Counted from the first letter of the stretch, positions 42,736 to 51,430 are shown. The stretch is DNA of 64,000 nt from Aquamicrobium sp. (GCF_023954335.1 NZ_JAMLIE010000001.1:2418001-2482000), one strand, 5' to 3'. Notes: generated by a model not told the origin, from the sequence alone. A program made the numbers and translations.

Positions 42736-43803
42736 ATGAAAAAGTACCTTCTGGCCCTCGCGGCATCGGCAGCGGTCCTCGCGCCGGCGGCCGCGCTCGC
42801 GCAGGACAAGACCAAGGCCTGCTTCGTCTATGTCGGCCCGCGCACCGACGGCGGCTGGACCCAGGCGCACGACATCGGCCGCCTCCAGGTCGAAGAGGAG
42901 CTGGGTGACGCGGTCGAGACCGTCTTCGTCGAGAGCGTGCCGGAAGGCGCCGACGCCCAGCGGACCATCGAGCGCTTCGCCCGCTCCGGTTGCGACGTAG
43001 TCTTCACCACCTCCTTCGGCTTCATGGACCAGACGGTCGCCGTGGCCGAGAAGTTCCCCGACGTGAAGTTCGAGCACGCCACCGGCTACAAGACCCTGCC
43101 GAACCTCGCTTCGTACAACGCCCGCTTCTACGAGGGGCGCTACATTCAGGGCATGATCGCGGCCAGCGTCTCGGAGAAGGGCCTCGCCGGCTATATCGCC
43201 TCGTTCCCGATCCCGGAAGTGGTGATGGGCATCAACGCCTTCGTGCTCGGCGCGCAGACCGTGAACCCGGATTTCAAGCTCAAGGTGATCTGGAGCAACA
43301 CCTGGCATGACGCCGCCCGCGAGGCCGACGCCGCCAAGGCGCTGATCGACCAGGGCGTCGATATCATCACCCAGCACACCGATTCGACCGCCCCGATCCA
43401 GATCGCGGCCGAGCGCGGCATCAAGGCCTTCGGCCAGGCTTCCGACATGATCGAGGCAGGCCCGGAGACCCAGCTCACCGCCATCATCGACACCTGGGGC
43501 AACTATTACGTCAAGCGCATCAAGCAGGTCGCCGACGGCACCTGGGAGACGGGCGCGATCTGGGACGGCCTGAAGGACGGCATCCTGACCATGGCGCCCT
43601 ACACCAACATGCCCGACGACGTGAAGGCCAAGGCCGAGGAGATCGAGGCCAAGATCAAGTCCGGCGAGCTGCATCCCTTCACCGGACCGGTCAAGAAGCA
43701 GGACGGCTCCGACTGGCTCGCCGAAGGCGAAACCGCAGAGGACAGCGTCCTTCTCGGCATGAACTTCTACGTCGAAGGCGTCGACGACCAGCTTCCGCAG
43801 TAA
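42736..43803 (+). CDS. BMP-family substrate-binding protein
   Basis: 355-residue periplasmic binding protein of the basic membrane protein (PnrA/BMP) family. Signal peptide with core YLLALAASAAVLAPAAALA; no lipobox cysteine, so it is soluble. The mature protein shows CFVYVGPRTDGGWTQAHDIGR and FEHATGYKTLPNLASYNARFYEGRY, typical of purine-nucleoside binders. With the preceding three genes it makes a complete importer, most probably for nucleosides (inference from family). A strong terminator follows. Confidence 0.94.
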   Translation: MKKYLLALAASAAVLAPAAALAQDKTKACFVYVGPRTDGGWTQAHDIGRLQVEEELGDAVETVFVESVPEGADAQRTIERFARSGCDVVFTTSFGFMDQTVAVAEKFPDVKFEHATGYKTLPNLASYNARFYEGRYIQGMIAASVSEKGLAGYIASFPIPEVVMGINAFVLGAQTVNPDFKLKVIWSNTWHDAAREADAAKALIDQGVDIITQHTDSTAPIQIAAERGIKAFGQASDMIEAGPETQLTAIIDTWGNYYVKRIKQVADGTWETGAIWDGLKDGILTMAPYTNMPDDVKAKAEEIEAKIKSGELHPFTGPVKKQDGSDWLAEGETAEDSVLLGMNFYVEGVDDQLPQ

Positions 43804-43826
43804 GGCAGCACGCCGTCGAAAACGGA

Positions 43827-43854
43827 AAGGGCGGCCTGCGAGCCGCCCTTTTTC
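43827..43854 (+). terminator. Rho-independent terminator of BMP importer operon
   Basis: 9-base stem AAGGGCGGC / GCCGCCCTT with a 6-base loop, followed by TTT. Confidence 0.9.
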
Positions 43855-43922
43855 GTTGTGCCCGACCTGAAACCGGCCGCTTCCTCAATTCCTTGCGCCA
43901 GCCGCAGCGACCCCTTCAGCGC

Positions 43923-44225
43923 TCACCGGCATTCACCGACCGTATCGACCAGATAGGTTGTCTTGCCGATCCCTTTCGGCTGTACGGGCTTCAGATGCAC
44001 GGCGAGATCGCAATCCCGCGTCCTGACCCGCCATTCGTGCAGCCCATCGCCACCGGCGCCGGTCGTGGTGATCGAGTCGACCGGAGCCTGCCGAAGGGAA
44101 TCCGCAACCTCCGGACTGGAAAGAATGGTCCCGATCTGCTCCGCCGAGTCATGGAAGCCGGAAACGGCGGCGTGGGCCGGAGCGGCGGCGACGACTATCC
44201 CGAGGACGATGCTGGCAAGTTTCAT
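43923..44225 (-). CDS. Small exported protein, unknown
   Basis: 100 residues with a signal peptide MKLASIVLGIVVAAAPAHA and a mature domain ending RTRDCDLAVHLKPVQPKGIGKTTYLVDTVGECR with two cysteines that could pair. No family recognised. An in-frame extension to 44420 exists but would run into the tRNA gene; ATG 44225 gives a proper signal peptide. Confidence 0.75.
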   Translation of the reverse strand: MKLASIVLGIVVAAAPAHAAVSGFHDSAEQIGTILSSPEVADSLRQAPVDSITTTGAGGDGLHEWRVRTRDCDLAVHLKPVQPKGIGKTTYLVDTVGECR

Positions 44226-44330
44226 GGTTGCATCCCGTGTGCATGGATCTGACGAAACAAGCCTATCACGCCGCGCCTTGGGCTGATAACGGCTCGGGTA
44301 TTTTCCTGGCGCGGGCGGACAGTTTTGCAG

Positions 44331-44359
44331 TTGACCGAACCCCGTCGCATTCTTATGTT
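44331..44359 (+). promoter_or_regulatory. Sigma-70-type promoter of tRNA-Lys
   Basis: TTGACC, 17 bases, TATGTT; the tRNA begins 34 bases after the -10 hexamer. A close match to the consensus in the right place. Confidence 0.7.
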
Positions 44360-44393
44360 CCGGCCCAATTTCGAAGCGCCGACGCGCTTTCGG

Positions 44394-44469
44394 GAGCGCG
44401 TAGCTCAGCCGGTAGAGCAACTGACTTTTAATCAGTAGGTCCTGGGTTCGAGCCCCAGCGCGCTCACCA
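44394..44469 (+). tRNA. tRNA-Lys(UUU)
   Basis: 76 bases including encoded CCA. Acceptor arms GAGCGCG / CGCGCTC, D arm GCTC...GAGC, anticodon stem ACTGA / TCAGT with loop CTTTTAA (anticodon TTT), T arm CTGGG-TTCGAGC-CCCAG. The gene is intact; its 3' half from 44423 is the left copy of the attachment repeat of the adjoining element. Confidence 0.98.
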
Positions 44470-44473
44470 AAAA
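44423..44473. repeat. attL, left attachment repeat
   Basis: Covers the anticodon-loop-to-CCA part of tRNA-Lys plus AAAA. It is identical over 51 bases to 55104-55154; identity ends on both sides (CT versus CA before it; A versus T after it). Confidence 0.95.
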
Positions 44474-44534
44474 ATACAATAAAATCAGCGTGATAGACGA
44501 AGGCGGCGACCTGAGATTGCTATTGCTTTGTCTC

Positions 44535-44576
44535 GGGGTAACGTATGGGGTAACGGCAGCCGATCCCCGTTACCCC
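44535..44576. promoter_or_regulatory. Left cluster of GGGGTAAC repeats (candidate integrase arm sites)
   Basis: GGGGTAAC at 44535-44542 and 44547-44554, and its complement GTTACCCC at 44569-44576. The same words recur beside the integrase at the other end. Position and matching copies suggest arm-type integrase/excisionase binding sites. The last copy overlaps the end of the neighbouring zinc-ribbon gene. Confidence 0.6.
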
Positions 44577-44992
44577 GCCTGCAATCTCGCCGCGCGCGCA
44601 CGTTCTCGATTCCTCTTGCGATGATCTTCCCGCACGCAGACGGGACACCGCTTTGTGTCTCGTCGCACCACGCCGGGAATTGAGCCGCCGCAGTCGATGC
44701 AGCGAACGGCGGTGATAGGGCCGACTGCCCGAACAGTGCGGGCCTTGTTCCGGCACGTATGGCAGCAATATCGTTGGCTGGCCTTTTTGGCGTTCTGGAT
44801 CGGATTGCCGCAATGCTGGCATTTCAGGTTGTCCCGTATCGTCTTTCGCCATTGCCGTTCAAAGGCCGCGTCAGACGCATATCGGCAGGCTTCGCAACAA
44901 TACTTCTGGATCGGATGCTTGCGGGTGAAGCTCTTGCTGCACCACGCGCAAATGTCATCCGGCAGATCGTCAAATGATACGGGTGCATTCAT
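44570..44992 (-). CDS. Zinc-ribbon protein, three CxxC clusters, unknown
   Basis: 140 residues starting at ATG 44992 with ribosome site AGAGG; a longer frame to 45073 is possible. Three treble-clef-like knuckles are visible: CAWCSKSF...YCCEAC, CQHCGNPI...YCCHTC and CIDCGGSI...CPVC, then a basic tail RKRNRERARAARLQAG. The layout suggests nucleic-acid or protein binding. It is the last gene of the satellite operon and overlaps the preceding zinc-ribbon gene by 23 bases. No family assigned. Confidence 0.75.
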   Translation of the reverse strand: MNAPVSFDDLPDDICAWCSKSFTRKHPIQKYCCEACRYASDAAFERQWRKTIRDNLKCQHCGNPIQNAKKASQRYCCHTCRNKARTVRAVGPITAVRCIDCGGSIPGVVRRDTKRCPVCVREDHRKRNRERARAARLQAG

Positions 44993-45545
44993 ATCGGCAA
45001 TACCTCTGCCCCTTGCGTTTCGGTTTGAATAGCCGGTCGCAGCCTTCGCATCGCTGCTCGGGCTGGCGCTCAATCCATGCGGCCTTTAATGCCTTCCACT
45101 GCGCATAGGATTCTTCGTCCCAACGCTGGCGCTGGCGGTCCATCTTCGCCGCATGGGCGCATACGTCGCTGCACCACAGGCGATTTCCTTCCGGGAGAGG
45201 CTTTGAGCACCGAGCGCATCGTTCCCGCAGGACCGGCAGTGCGCCGGGCTGGGTATATTCGGGTTGCCCCTGATACCAAGTCGGACGCTTCGCCCCGACG
45301 ATGTTCAATGCCGCCGCGACGATCTCGGCAGCGACAGCATCGGCAGCAGCCCAACTCCAGCCTTGAAGGCACAGACTGGACCGGATGCCGTGTCGGCATG
45401 GTCCCTCGGCTGCGAACGGGGTCGGCTCGACCGTGCGCATGATGGCGACGATCTTGTCGCGGATGGCTTTCTGGCGATCACGGTTAAGCCGTCTCGCCGG
45501 CTCCTGCACGATGCGGAGCGACTTCGCGGGAACACGCGCAAGCAT
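44970..45545 (-). CDS. Zinc-ribbon protein with two CxxC clusters, unknown
   Basis: 191 residues. The start is ATG 45545 within the portal stop (TAATG), with TGGAG upstream. The N-terminal half is helical and basic (RIVQEPARRLNRDRQKAIRD); the C-terminal half has CARCSKPL...WCSDVC and CEGCDRLF...YCRYEC, knuckles of the same kind as in the next gene, which suggests a related pair. It lies directly after portal. Role unknown; candidates are regulation of helper genes or a packaging accessory. Confidence 0.75.
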   Translation of the reverse strand: MLARVPAKSLRIVQEPARRLNRDRQKAIRDKIVAIMRTVEPTPFAAEGPCRHGIRSSLCLQGWSWAAADAVAAEIVAAALNIVGAKRPTWYQGQPEYTQPGALPVLRERCARCSKPLPEGNRLWCSDVCAHAAKMDRQRQRWDEESYAQWKALKAAWIERQPEQRCEGCDRLFKPKRKGQRYCRYECTRII

Positions 45546-46633
45546 TATGCCGCTCCATCGTTCGGCCCCCAATTCACGGTCGTCAGCGCCCCGTTAAGTG
45601 CCGCCGGCTCCAGCCCGGCTTCCTTTGCCCTCGCCAGCGCCTCGATGATGGTCGAGAGCGCCCGCGCACGGCCACCTACGTCGAACGCCTGCACCGGGCG
45701 CATGAGGTCGATCATGATCTCGCTGCCGAGCTTGCGGCCGGCTTCCTCGCCGATCAGCATGGCGAGCGGCTGGAGCGTCCATTGTGCGAGATGCCGTTGC
45801 GCTTCGCGGACAAGCGGTCCCTGTGCCTGATCGGACAGGAGCGCTGGGAGAACGCCGAAGGCCGACAGGATCGAGCCACGCGCCGCCTGCCATGCTTCCA
45901 TCGGCATTGCCGGCTGAATGTTCGGGGTTACGTCCGAAGGCTTCCAATCGGTGTTCGGAGCCGGACCACCGGCCGCGACCACGGAAACCGATTCGCGCAT
46001 GAGCACGCGACCACGCCGACGCCTGAAGCCGCGACCAAGGGTTTCCATGTCCACTTCGGGCGATTCCGGGAAGGGCACGATCAGGGAGCCGAGCGGGGCA
46101 TTGTCGTAGACTTCGGCGAGCGCGCTTTCGATGGCCTGCAAAAGTCCGGCCGTGAGGCGAGCGCGGCGCAAGGGAGCCTGCCCGGTCCAAGGCTGGACGG
46201 GATCGGCCCCGACGCGGAAATGAACCACCTCGGCCGCGAGCGCTGTCATGGTGCGACCGCCACCGGCTTCGCTGATCGAAAGACGATACGCCTTCGGCTC
46301 GCCGTCGCGCGTGCTCAAATCCCAATCGGCAGCCGGGATCAACCGGCGGTCGCCGATCAGGGCGACATACTCGCCGCGAAGGGCAAGGGAGCGGGCGATC
46401 ATCGCCATCGTGCGCCGGTCGATCATGTCGGTGCCGGACACGTCGCCGAGCGCGAAAGCACCTTCCCAGAGAGACACACAGGATTGGACGGCCGCCGTCA
46501 GTTCGCCGACGCCGGATGCACCGGAGATATAGGCTTCGCGCGCGGCCATGATTTCGGCCGTGAAGCCGGATGCCGATGCGCGGGTTTCTATATTGTTCCG
46601 ACCGGGAACGATACTTTTCAGCCATCCGAACAT
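45545..46633 (-). CDS. Phage portal protein (HK97-type)
   Basis: 362 residues; forms the dodecameric ring through which DNA enters the head. N-terminus MFGWLKSIVPG; middle contains ASGVGELTAAVQSCVSLWEGAFALG, WDLSTRDGEPKAYRLS, EVVHFRVGADPVQPWTGQAPLRRA and the late SAFGVLPALLSDQAQGPLVREAQRHLAQWTLQP, the usual HK97-portal order. It is somewhat shorter than the common 380-420. ATG 46633 has a GGAGGAA ribosome site and overlaps the upstream stop (TGATG); an extended frame to 46936 lacks such a site. Confidence 0.88.
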   Translation of the reverse strand: MFGWLKSIVPGRNNIETRASASGFTAEIMAAREAYISGASGVGELTAAVQSCVSLWEGAFALGDVSGTDMIDRRTMAMIARSLALRGEYVALIGDRRLIPAADWDLSTRDGEPKAYRLSISEAGGGRTMTALAAEVVHFRVGADPVQPWTGQAPLRRARLTAGLLQAIESALAEVYDNAPLGSLIVPFPESPEVDMETLGRGFRRRRGRVLMRESVSVVAAGGPAPNTDWKPSDVTPNIQPAMPMEAWQAARGSILSAFGVLPALLSDQAQGPLVREAQRHLAQWTLQPLAMLIGEEAGRKLGSEIMIDLMRPVQAFDVGGRARALSTIIEALARAKEAGLEPAALNGALTTVNWGPNDGAA

Positions 46634-47175
46634 CAGTGCGGTTTCCTCCATTTGCGCAGGAGGTCGCCGGCCCCTGAATTTTCGATTGCCTGCGCCAGCC
46701 ACGACGCCGAGCGGGTATGCGACAAGGAGATGCTGCCGGCCCCGATCCGTTCGGAGCGCGCACCGGCCTTGCCCTTGGACTGCGCCGAATATTCGGCCAG
46801 GCGGCGGAACGCCTCTTTGACCGACACCGGCACGTCCGCGTCTTCCTCGCCGACAGTTGCCGTGAAGCGATAAGGACCATGCCCGGACAGCATGAAGCCG
46901 CCGAGCGGTGCGGCCGGGAGCGTCAATTCCTCCCATGCGTCACCACGCCAGATTTCGGCCTTGGTGATCGTGGCAGGCGACAGGGGCGGTTCCCACTGCC
47001 CGACGCCCTCGACAATCCATTCCACGGCGCGTTCGCTCCAGCGCCACGCGGTATAAGCCTCGATGCGCTGCCAGATCATCGCCTTGTCGAGCGCGGCCGC
47101 AGCCGTGGAAAGGCCGGTCGGCGCGGCGGGATATTCTTCCGGGATTGCTTCGGTCTGCTTGATCGTCGTCGCCAT
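46633..47175 (-). CDS. Probable head-tail connector protein
   Basis: 180 residues between protease and portal. ALDKAMIWQRIEAYTAWRWSERAVEWIVEGVGQWEPPLSPATI and a late helix VPVSVKEAFRRLAEYSA resemble the gp6/phiE125 gp8 class of connector or adaptor proteins that sit below the portal. The match is by pattern and position only. Starts 2 bases after the protease stop and ends in a TGATG overlap with portal. Confidence 0.65.
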   Translation of the reverse strand: MATTIKQTEAIPEEYPAAPTGLSTAAAALDKAMIWQRIEAYTAWRWSERAVEWIVEGVGQWEPPLSPATITKAEIWRGDAWEELTLPAAPLGGFMLSGHGPYRFTATVGEEDADVPVSVKEAFRRLAEYSAQSKGKAGARSERIGAGSISLSHTRSASWLAQAIENSGAGDLLRKWRKPH

Positions 47176-47177
47176 CG

Positions 47178-47795
47178 TCAGAGCCTCCAGCGTCGAAGGG
47201 TCTGCCGATTTTTCGGCATACCCCTATCCGTGGTCTTCTCCCATGAGCGCAGATCGACATTCGTGTCGTGATAGGCAGGGCGGGTCACAAGGGAGAGTTC
47301 AAAGAGGATCGCCGCGAAGATGGTGCGGATCAGCGCCTCGCCGAGACTTTCATCCTCGTCGGTGATTTCTTCCGGCAGCGGCACAACCTCTTTCGGCGCA
47401 ACACGGAAGCCGGGAGAGATGCCGCCGACCAAGCCTGCCGAGAATGCGGCGAGGAAGTCAGCGCCCCATGTCGTGCGCATGATTTCAGGGGTCAGGATCG
47501 CCTCGAAGTTCAAGGCCGATTTCGTGTCGCTGAAATTCAGCGTGCCAGCCTTGCGGCTCGCCAGCGGCTTGTCGAAGCTATGGCCGATCAGCAGATGCAC
47601 GTCGCGCTCGGATGCCGGCTGTTGCAGCCCCCACGAAAACGCACCTTCGGCAAACTGTTCCTTTTTCGGCCGTCGCCCGTTGCCGCCGGAGTCGATGACC
47701 GCCAGCGACAGATACGGGAAAGAGCCTGCAAGGCGACGGGTGCCATCCCCCGCCGCCCGCAGTTCAAGCCCGGCGCTGTAAACCGGGCCAGTCAT
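47178..47795 (-). CDS. HK97-family prohead protease
   Basis: 205 residues; processes the capsid N-terminus during head maturation. LLIGHSFDKPLAS (His 72) and the strand run ILFELSLVTRPAYHDTNVD, with SAGLVGGISPGF between, are family motifs (His and Ser catalytic residues). Overlaps the capsid stop by TGATG. The protein ends in a basic stretch KNRQTLRRWRL. Confidence 0.9.
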   Translation of the reverse strand: MTGPVYSAGLELRAAGDGTRRLAGSFPYLSLAVIDSGGNGRRPKKEQFAEGAFSWGLQQPASERDVHLLIGHSFDKPLASRKAGTLNFSDTKSALNFEAILTPEIMRTTWGADFLAAFSAGLVGGISPGFRVAPKEVVPLPEEITDEDESLGEALIRTIFAAILFELSLVTRPAYHDTNVDLRSWEKTTDRGMPKNRQTLRRWRL

Positions 47796-49078
47796 CAGCC
47801 ACCGCCTTCGTCGGCTTCAAGTTCGATGCCGGTCAGCAGTTCCAGTTGCGTGCCGCGCGCCACGGTCACGTCAACCGTGGCAAGGCCGGTGATGCGAAGC
47901 CCGCCGGACGTGGCGTCCGAGTAAGGATCGCGGATCAGATCGACAGCGCCCCAGAGACCGACGAAAATCGGAGCAACGCCACCGGCATTCGTGGTCAGGA
48001 GCGCCGAAGTCGCCAGCGGATCGCCCGCAGGCGTGGCGAGCGCGTTGCTCGACATGGCGATGTTGCCGGCCGGAATATGGCGCACAAGGCGATCCCATTC
48101 GGAAACTGCCGTTCCTTCGATCAGCGTGTCATCGAGCACCGACCATGTTTCCGGCCGGATCAGCATCCGAACCGAACCGGGAGAACCGGCAGCGTTCGCG
48201 GTCATGAATCGCACCACGGCGGCACGGAACGCGGCCCACGATGCCAGCGCACCGACAGGCGTGGACGTGATGCCGTAAGTAGACTGCCCAGTGATGACGC
48301 CGAGCGGCTGGCCGGTCGCGCCAGTGCCGAGAAACACCGCCTTGTCGAGTTCGGCCGCAATCGTGCCGGCCATGTCGCGGCGCACTGCCTGCTCCAGCGC
48401 AGCGCCCGACTGTTTCAGCGCCTTGCGCGTGATGCGCATGGTGATGCCGAGATTATGATCCGGTGCCAGCGACTTGTCGGTCGTGGCGTAGGCGGTCGGC
48501 CCCGGAACGCTGGCAGTCTCGCCATTGGCCCAGCCGGCAGTGATCGCCGAGCTTGTCACCGGCCATTCGATAGCGCCGTGGTCGATGGTGATCGACTGTG
48601 CGCCCATGCGGCCCGCAACACTGTCCGGGAAAAGCCGGTCGATGATCGGGCGGGTCTGGAGCGGGTTCGGCGTGCCGCTGGCAACGGTCTCGCCTGCGCG
48701 CTGCTCCAGCGCCAGCCACGGCACAGGAATGCCACGAAAACCGCCTTGCGAACGAAGCTCCTGGACGACTTCCGCCGTCGCGCCGTCGAGCGCCCGGCCT
48801 TCATCGAGGGCAAGGGCAACCTGCCGAAGCTCGAAACCGTCGATCAGTTCGTTGAATTCGCGATCCGAGCGGGTTTCGAGGTCCGCGCCGGCTTCGCGCC
48901 GTTCCTGATCCTCGGCGATCAGCGCCGCGCGATAACGGGTTTCGTTGTTGCGGTATTCCGCATCGAGGGCAGACATCTGCCGGGTTTCATCTTCCGAAGG
49001 CGTGTCCTTGCCGACCAGCCCGGCGAGGGCTTCGCGGATTTCGGACTGACGCCGGGCGATAGTGACGCTGGTCAGCAT
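47795..49078 (-). CDS. HK97-fold major capsid protein
   Basis: 427 residues. Residues 1 to about 110 form a charged coiled-coil delta domain (REALAGLVGKDTPSEDETRQMSALDAEYRNNETRYRAALIAEDQERREA), the scaffold part removed by the prohead protease. The mature domain has DHNLGITMRITRKALKQSGAALEQAVRRDMAGTIAAELDKAVFLGTGATGQPLGVI, the HK97 E-loop-to-P-domain signature. The capsid is encoded upstream of the protease in the transcription direction, the reverse of canonical HK97 order. Confidence 0.92.
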   Translation of the reverse strand: MLTSVTIARRQSEIREALAGLVGKDTPSEDETRQMSALDAEYRNNETRYRAALIAEDQERREAGADLETRSDREFNELIDGFELRQVALALDEGRALDGATAEVVQELRSQGGFRGIPVPWLALEQRAGETVASGTPNPLQTRPIIDRLFPDSVAGRMGAQSITIDHGAIEWPVTSSAITAGWANGETASVPGPTAYATTDKSLAPDHNLGITMRITRKALKQSGAALEQAVRRDMAGTIAAELDKAVFLGTGATGQPLGVITGQSTYGITSTPVGALASWAAFRAAVVRFMTANAAGSPGSVRMLIRPETWSVLDDTLIEGTAVSEWDRLVRHIPAGNIAMSSNALATPAGDPLATSALLTTNAGGVAPIFVGLWGAVDLIRDPYSDATSGGLRITGLATVDVTVARGTQLELLTGIELEADEGGG

Positions 49079-49117
49079 TGGGAGGTTTCCTGTTAACAGA
49101 GGTAATATGATACCCCA

Positions 49118-49426
49118 TCAGGAAGTAGGAATAAAGTCCTTGAGCAATGCCTTCCACTTGTCCCGTTCCGGGTCGATCCGGCCCAGCCCGATTTCAAGCC
49201 GGGTCTTCCGCGCATGGCATTTCGGGCAGAGGGATTGCAGGTTATCGAGGTCATAGGGAGCGCCGCCGTCCCGGATCGGAACCTTGTGATCCACCTCCAG
49301 CCGGCCGCGCTCGCCGCACTGGACGCATTTGAAGCCGTCCCGCCGCTTCGCCAGCAGCCGAACCGCCTTCCACTGGTTTGTCCGGTAGATCGCCGAACCG
49401 TGGCGAGGAAAGCGCCCTACGCCCAT
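49118..49426 (-). CDS. HNH endonuclease
   Basis: 102 residues with a classical HNH module: CVQCGERGRLEVDHKVPIRDGG...DLDNLQSLCPKCHARKT (Cys pairs holding zinc; catalytic His in VDHKVP; Asn in DNLQ). In HK97-like phages a small HNH protein next to the terminase assists specific cleavage of packaging (cos) sites, so a cos-type mechanism is plausible. It overlaps terL by 10 bases. Confidence 0.9.
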   Translation of the reverse strand: MGVGRFPRHGSAIYRTNQWKAVRLLAKRRDGFKCVQCGERGRLEVDHKVPIRDGGAPYDLDNLQSLCPKCHARKTRLEIGLGRIDPERDKWKALLKDFIPTS

Positions 49427-51051
49427 GCCACCCGCGACGGACGCGCAGCCGGCCGGGCGACACGACGCGCGCCCTCGGCAACAGCCAGCACCGCAGCAGC
49501 AGCCGCGTCGATCCGGCCCAGCGACCGGGCTTTCGCCAGCTTATGATTGCCGGCCGGGTCAACCAGCGTGATCGCATCCGCGAAGGCCGAGCGCAGCAAG
49601 AGGCTGGGGAGCGTCTTCACCTGCCCGTCGAACAGGGCGCGCCGGAACCGTTCAATGTCTTCCGAGCCGTCTTTCCAGCCGAAACCGCGCCAGATGAACG
49701 GCACTCGCTGGAGATTGGCCTTCTGCATGGCTTCGGTGAACTCGGCATGGCGGAAGCGGTCGCCGACAATGCAGGTGATCGTCTCGCCCTCGACCAGCTT
49801 CGCCACCTCGACCAGCCACGGCCCCGGCGGCACGGTATTCTCGCCGAGCACCGTCAGCTCGCCGCGTCCCTGCATCTCGACATAGCGCCCGGACACACCA
49901 TCGGCCGCACCGCGATCCGAGAGGGAAGGAACCGCCGGGAAGGTGCCGACCGCCTCCAGCCGGCCAGTTTCCGGCCAATAGAAGGCGGCGGCCGACATGG
50001 AACGGGAGCCGCCTAGATCGACGCCTAGAATGCACGGCCCCTCCCGCGCTGGCAGATCGTCGGGCTTCACCTCGGCCGACAGCCATTCGTCCACCGTCAC
50101 CAGCACCGACCGATCTTCGGTCGAGACACGTTCATTGCGGTTGAGGTTGCGGAAAGACGACAGCGCCGAGCCGCCGCGAGCGATCGCTCGCCGAGCCTGC
50201 GCCATCAACCAGTCGGCCGATGCGCCGATACCCTCGGCCGCGCCGGGATTGGCGATCAGCAGCGAATCCAGATCGTCGGCAGGTAGGCCGAAGGGCGGGC
50301 GATGCTCCTGCACGAAGGTTCCGGGCGGCGGTTCATCGAGCCATTTCGAGAAGGTATTCGCGTCGTCGGGCGCGCTGGTCGAGATAATCAGCGCCTTGCC
50401 GTTCCTCTTGCCGAGACCGGACAGGATCGCATTCTCCAGCAGGTCGCCTTTCTCCCGCTCCCATGCCGCCCGTTCATCGAGAATGGCGAGCGTCGGCGCA
50501 CCGCCAAGGATCGACCGGCCATCGGCGGCGATGCAGCGGGCAAGCCCGCCGCCGTTGCCCTCGTACTCCACCTCCAGCCGCGAGCCGCGCCGGATCGTGA
50601 AAAGCTCCTGCTCGCCCTCGGGAAGCCCCTCGATGAAGCCGACAAGGAAGTTGAAGGCGGTTTTCGCCTGATCGCGGTTTCGGGCAGCAAAGAGGATTTC
50701 CCGCTTCGGCTGCTCATCCCACACACCGATCAGGCTTCCGAGCGCCAGCCCCGCCGACAGGGCAGTTTTCGCGTTGCCTCGCCCAATCGACAGACACGCG
50801 ACCATGTTTCCAGGATCTAGCGCGCCCCGGACGAAGGATCGCTGGAATTCAGCCAGGCGCAACGGTTCCCCGGCCTTCGGTCCCTCCGGAATTTTCAGGG
50901 TTTCGAGGAACCGGATTGCCGTTTCTGCCGCCTCATTTCCCGGAATTTTATCGGGAGAGAGAAAGGAAGAGCCCGCTCCGCGCACGCGCCCCTCTCCCAA
51001 CTTCGGGGCATTGGGACCATTCCTGCGGGTCTTCGGGCCTGCCTTGGTCAT
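49417..51051 (-). CDS. terL: Terminase large subunit
   Basis: 544-residue packaging motor. ATPase domain: Walker A SIGRGNAKT (88-96), Walker B LAILDERA (Asp 192, Glu 193), and coupling motif ALIISTSAP. Nuclease domain: ILGVDLGGSRSMSAAAF (Asp 345), IVGDRFRHAEF and the final IDAAAAAVLAVAEG. Full length. ATGA overlap with the preceding 126-residue gene. No small terminase subunit was recognised beside it. Confidence 0.93.
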   Translation of the reverse strand: MTKAGPKTRRNGPNAPKLGEGRVRGAGSSFLSPDKIPGNEAAETAIRFLETLKIPEGPKAGEPLRLAEFQRSFVRGALDPGNMVACLSIGRGNAKTALSAGLALGSLIGVWDEQPKREILFAARNRDQAKTAFNFLVGFIEGLPEGEQELFTIRRGSRLEVEYEGNGGGLARCIAADGRSILGGAPTLAILDERAAWEREKGDLLENAILSGLGKRNGKALIISTSAPDDANTFSKWLDEPPPGTFVQEHRPPFGLPADDLDSLLIANPGAAEGIGASADWLMAQARRAIARGGSALSSFRNLNRNERVSTEDRSVLVTVDEWLSAEVKPDDLPAREGPCILGVDLGGSRSMSAAAFYWPETGRLEAVGTFPAVPSLSDRGAADGVSGRYVEMQGRGELTVLGENTVPPGPWLVEVAKLVEGETITCIVGDRFRHAEFTEAMQKANLQRVPFIWRGFGWKDGSEDIERFRRALFDGQVKTLPSLLLRSAFADAITLVDPAGNHKLAKARSLGRIDAAAAAVLAVAEGARRVARPAARPSRVAWA

Positions 51052-51428
51052 GCGCGCGCTCGCAGTTCGAGGGTCGCGCCTGCGGGGTCTTCGCCGATGT
51101 TGAGGATCGTGAACGTCTTGCCCTGCGCCTGCACAATGTCGGTGATGCCGATGGTCAGCTCGGCCGGGATCGTGGGTTGCAGGATGACGATGCGAACGTC
51201 GCCCATCTGCACCACGCCAGCCGCGATCAGTGCCTCGTCATAGTCCACGACGAAACCCTGCATCTTGTGCTCGACGGTGACTGTCTCGCCGGGCCACGGT
51301 TCCCAACTCGGCCAATCTTCCGGCGGATCGGTCTGTGTGGTGCGAGGCACTACGATCTCATAAGGCACGTTGGCGTCGATCAGGGCTTCGCTGATCGTCT
51401 GTGCCAGTTCACCAAGCAGGATAGACAT
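51048..51428 (-). CDS. Phage small structural protein, possible head-closure protein
   Basis: 126 residues, first gene of the packaging block. The C-terminal half is beta-rich: VRIVILQPTIPAELTIGITDIVQAQGKTFTILNIGEDPAGATLELRARA, which resembles head-closure/stopper (beta-barrel) proteins of siphophages. Identification rests on pattern and context. It is placed before TerL, where a small terminase would be expected, but its sequence does not look like a helix-turn-helix TerS. A hairpin covers its ribosome site. Confidence 0.5.
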   Translation of the reverse strand: MSILLGELAQTISEALIDANVPYEIVVPRTTQTDPPEDWPSWEPWPGETVTVEHKMQGFVVDYDEALIAAGVVQMGDVRIVILQPTIPAELTIGITDIVQAQGKTFTILNIGEDPAGATLELRARA

Positions 51429-51430
51429 GC

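Noticed and set aside
46634..46936. N-terminal extension of the portal frame
   Set aside because: Arg/Gly-rich shadow of the connector gene; the TGATG start at 46633 has a strong ribosome site.
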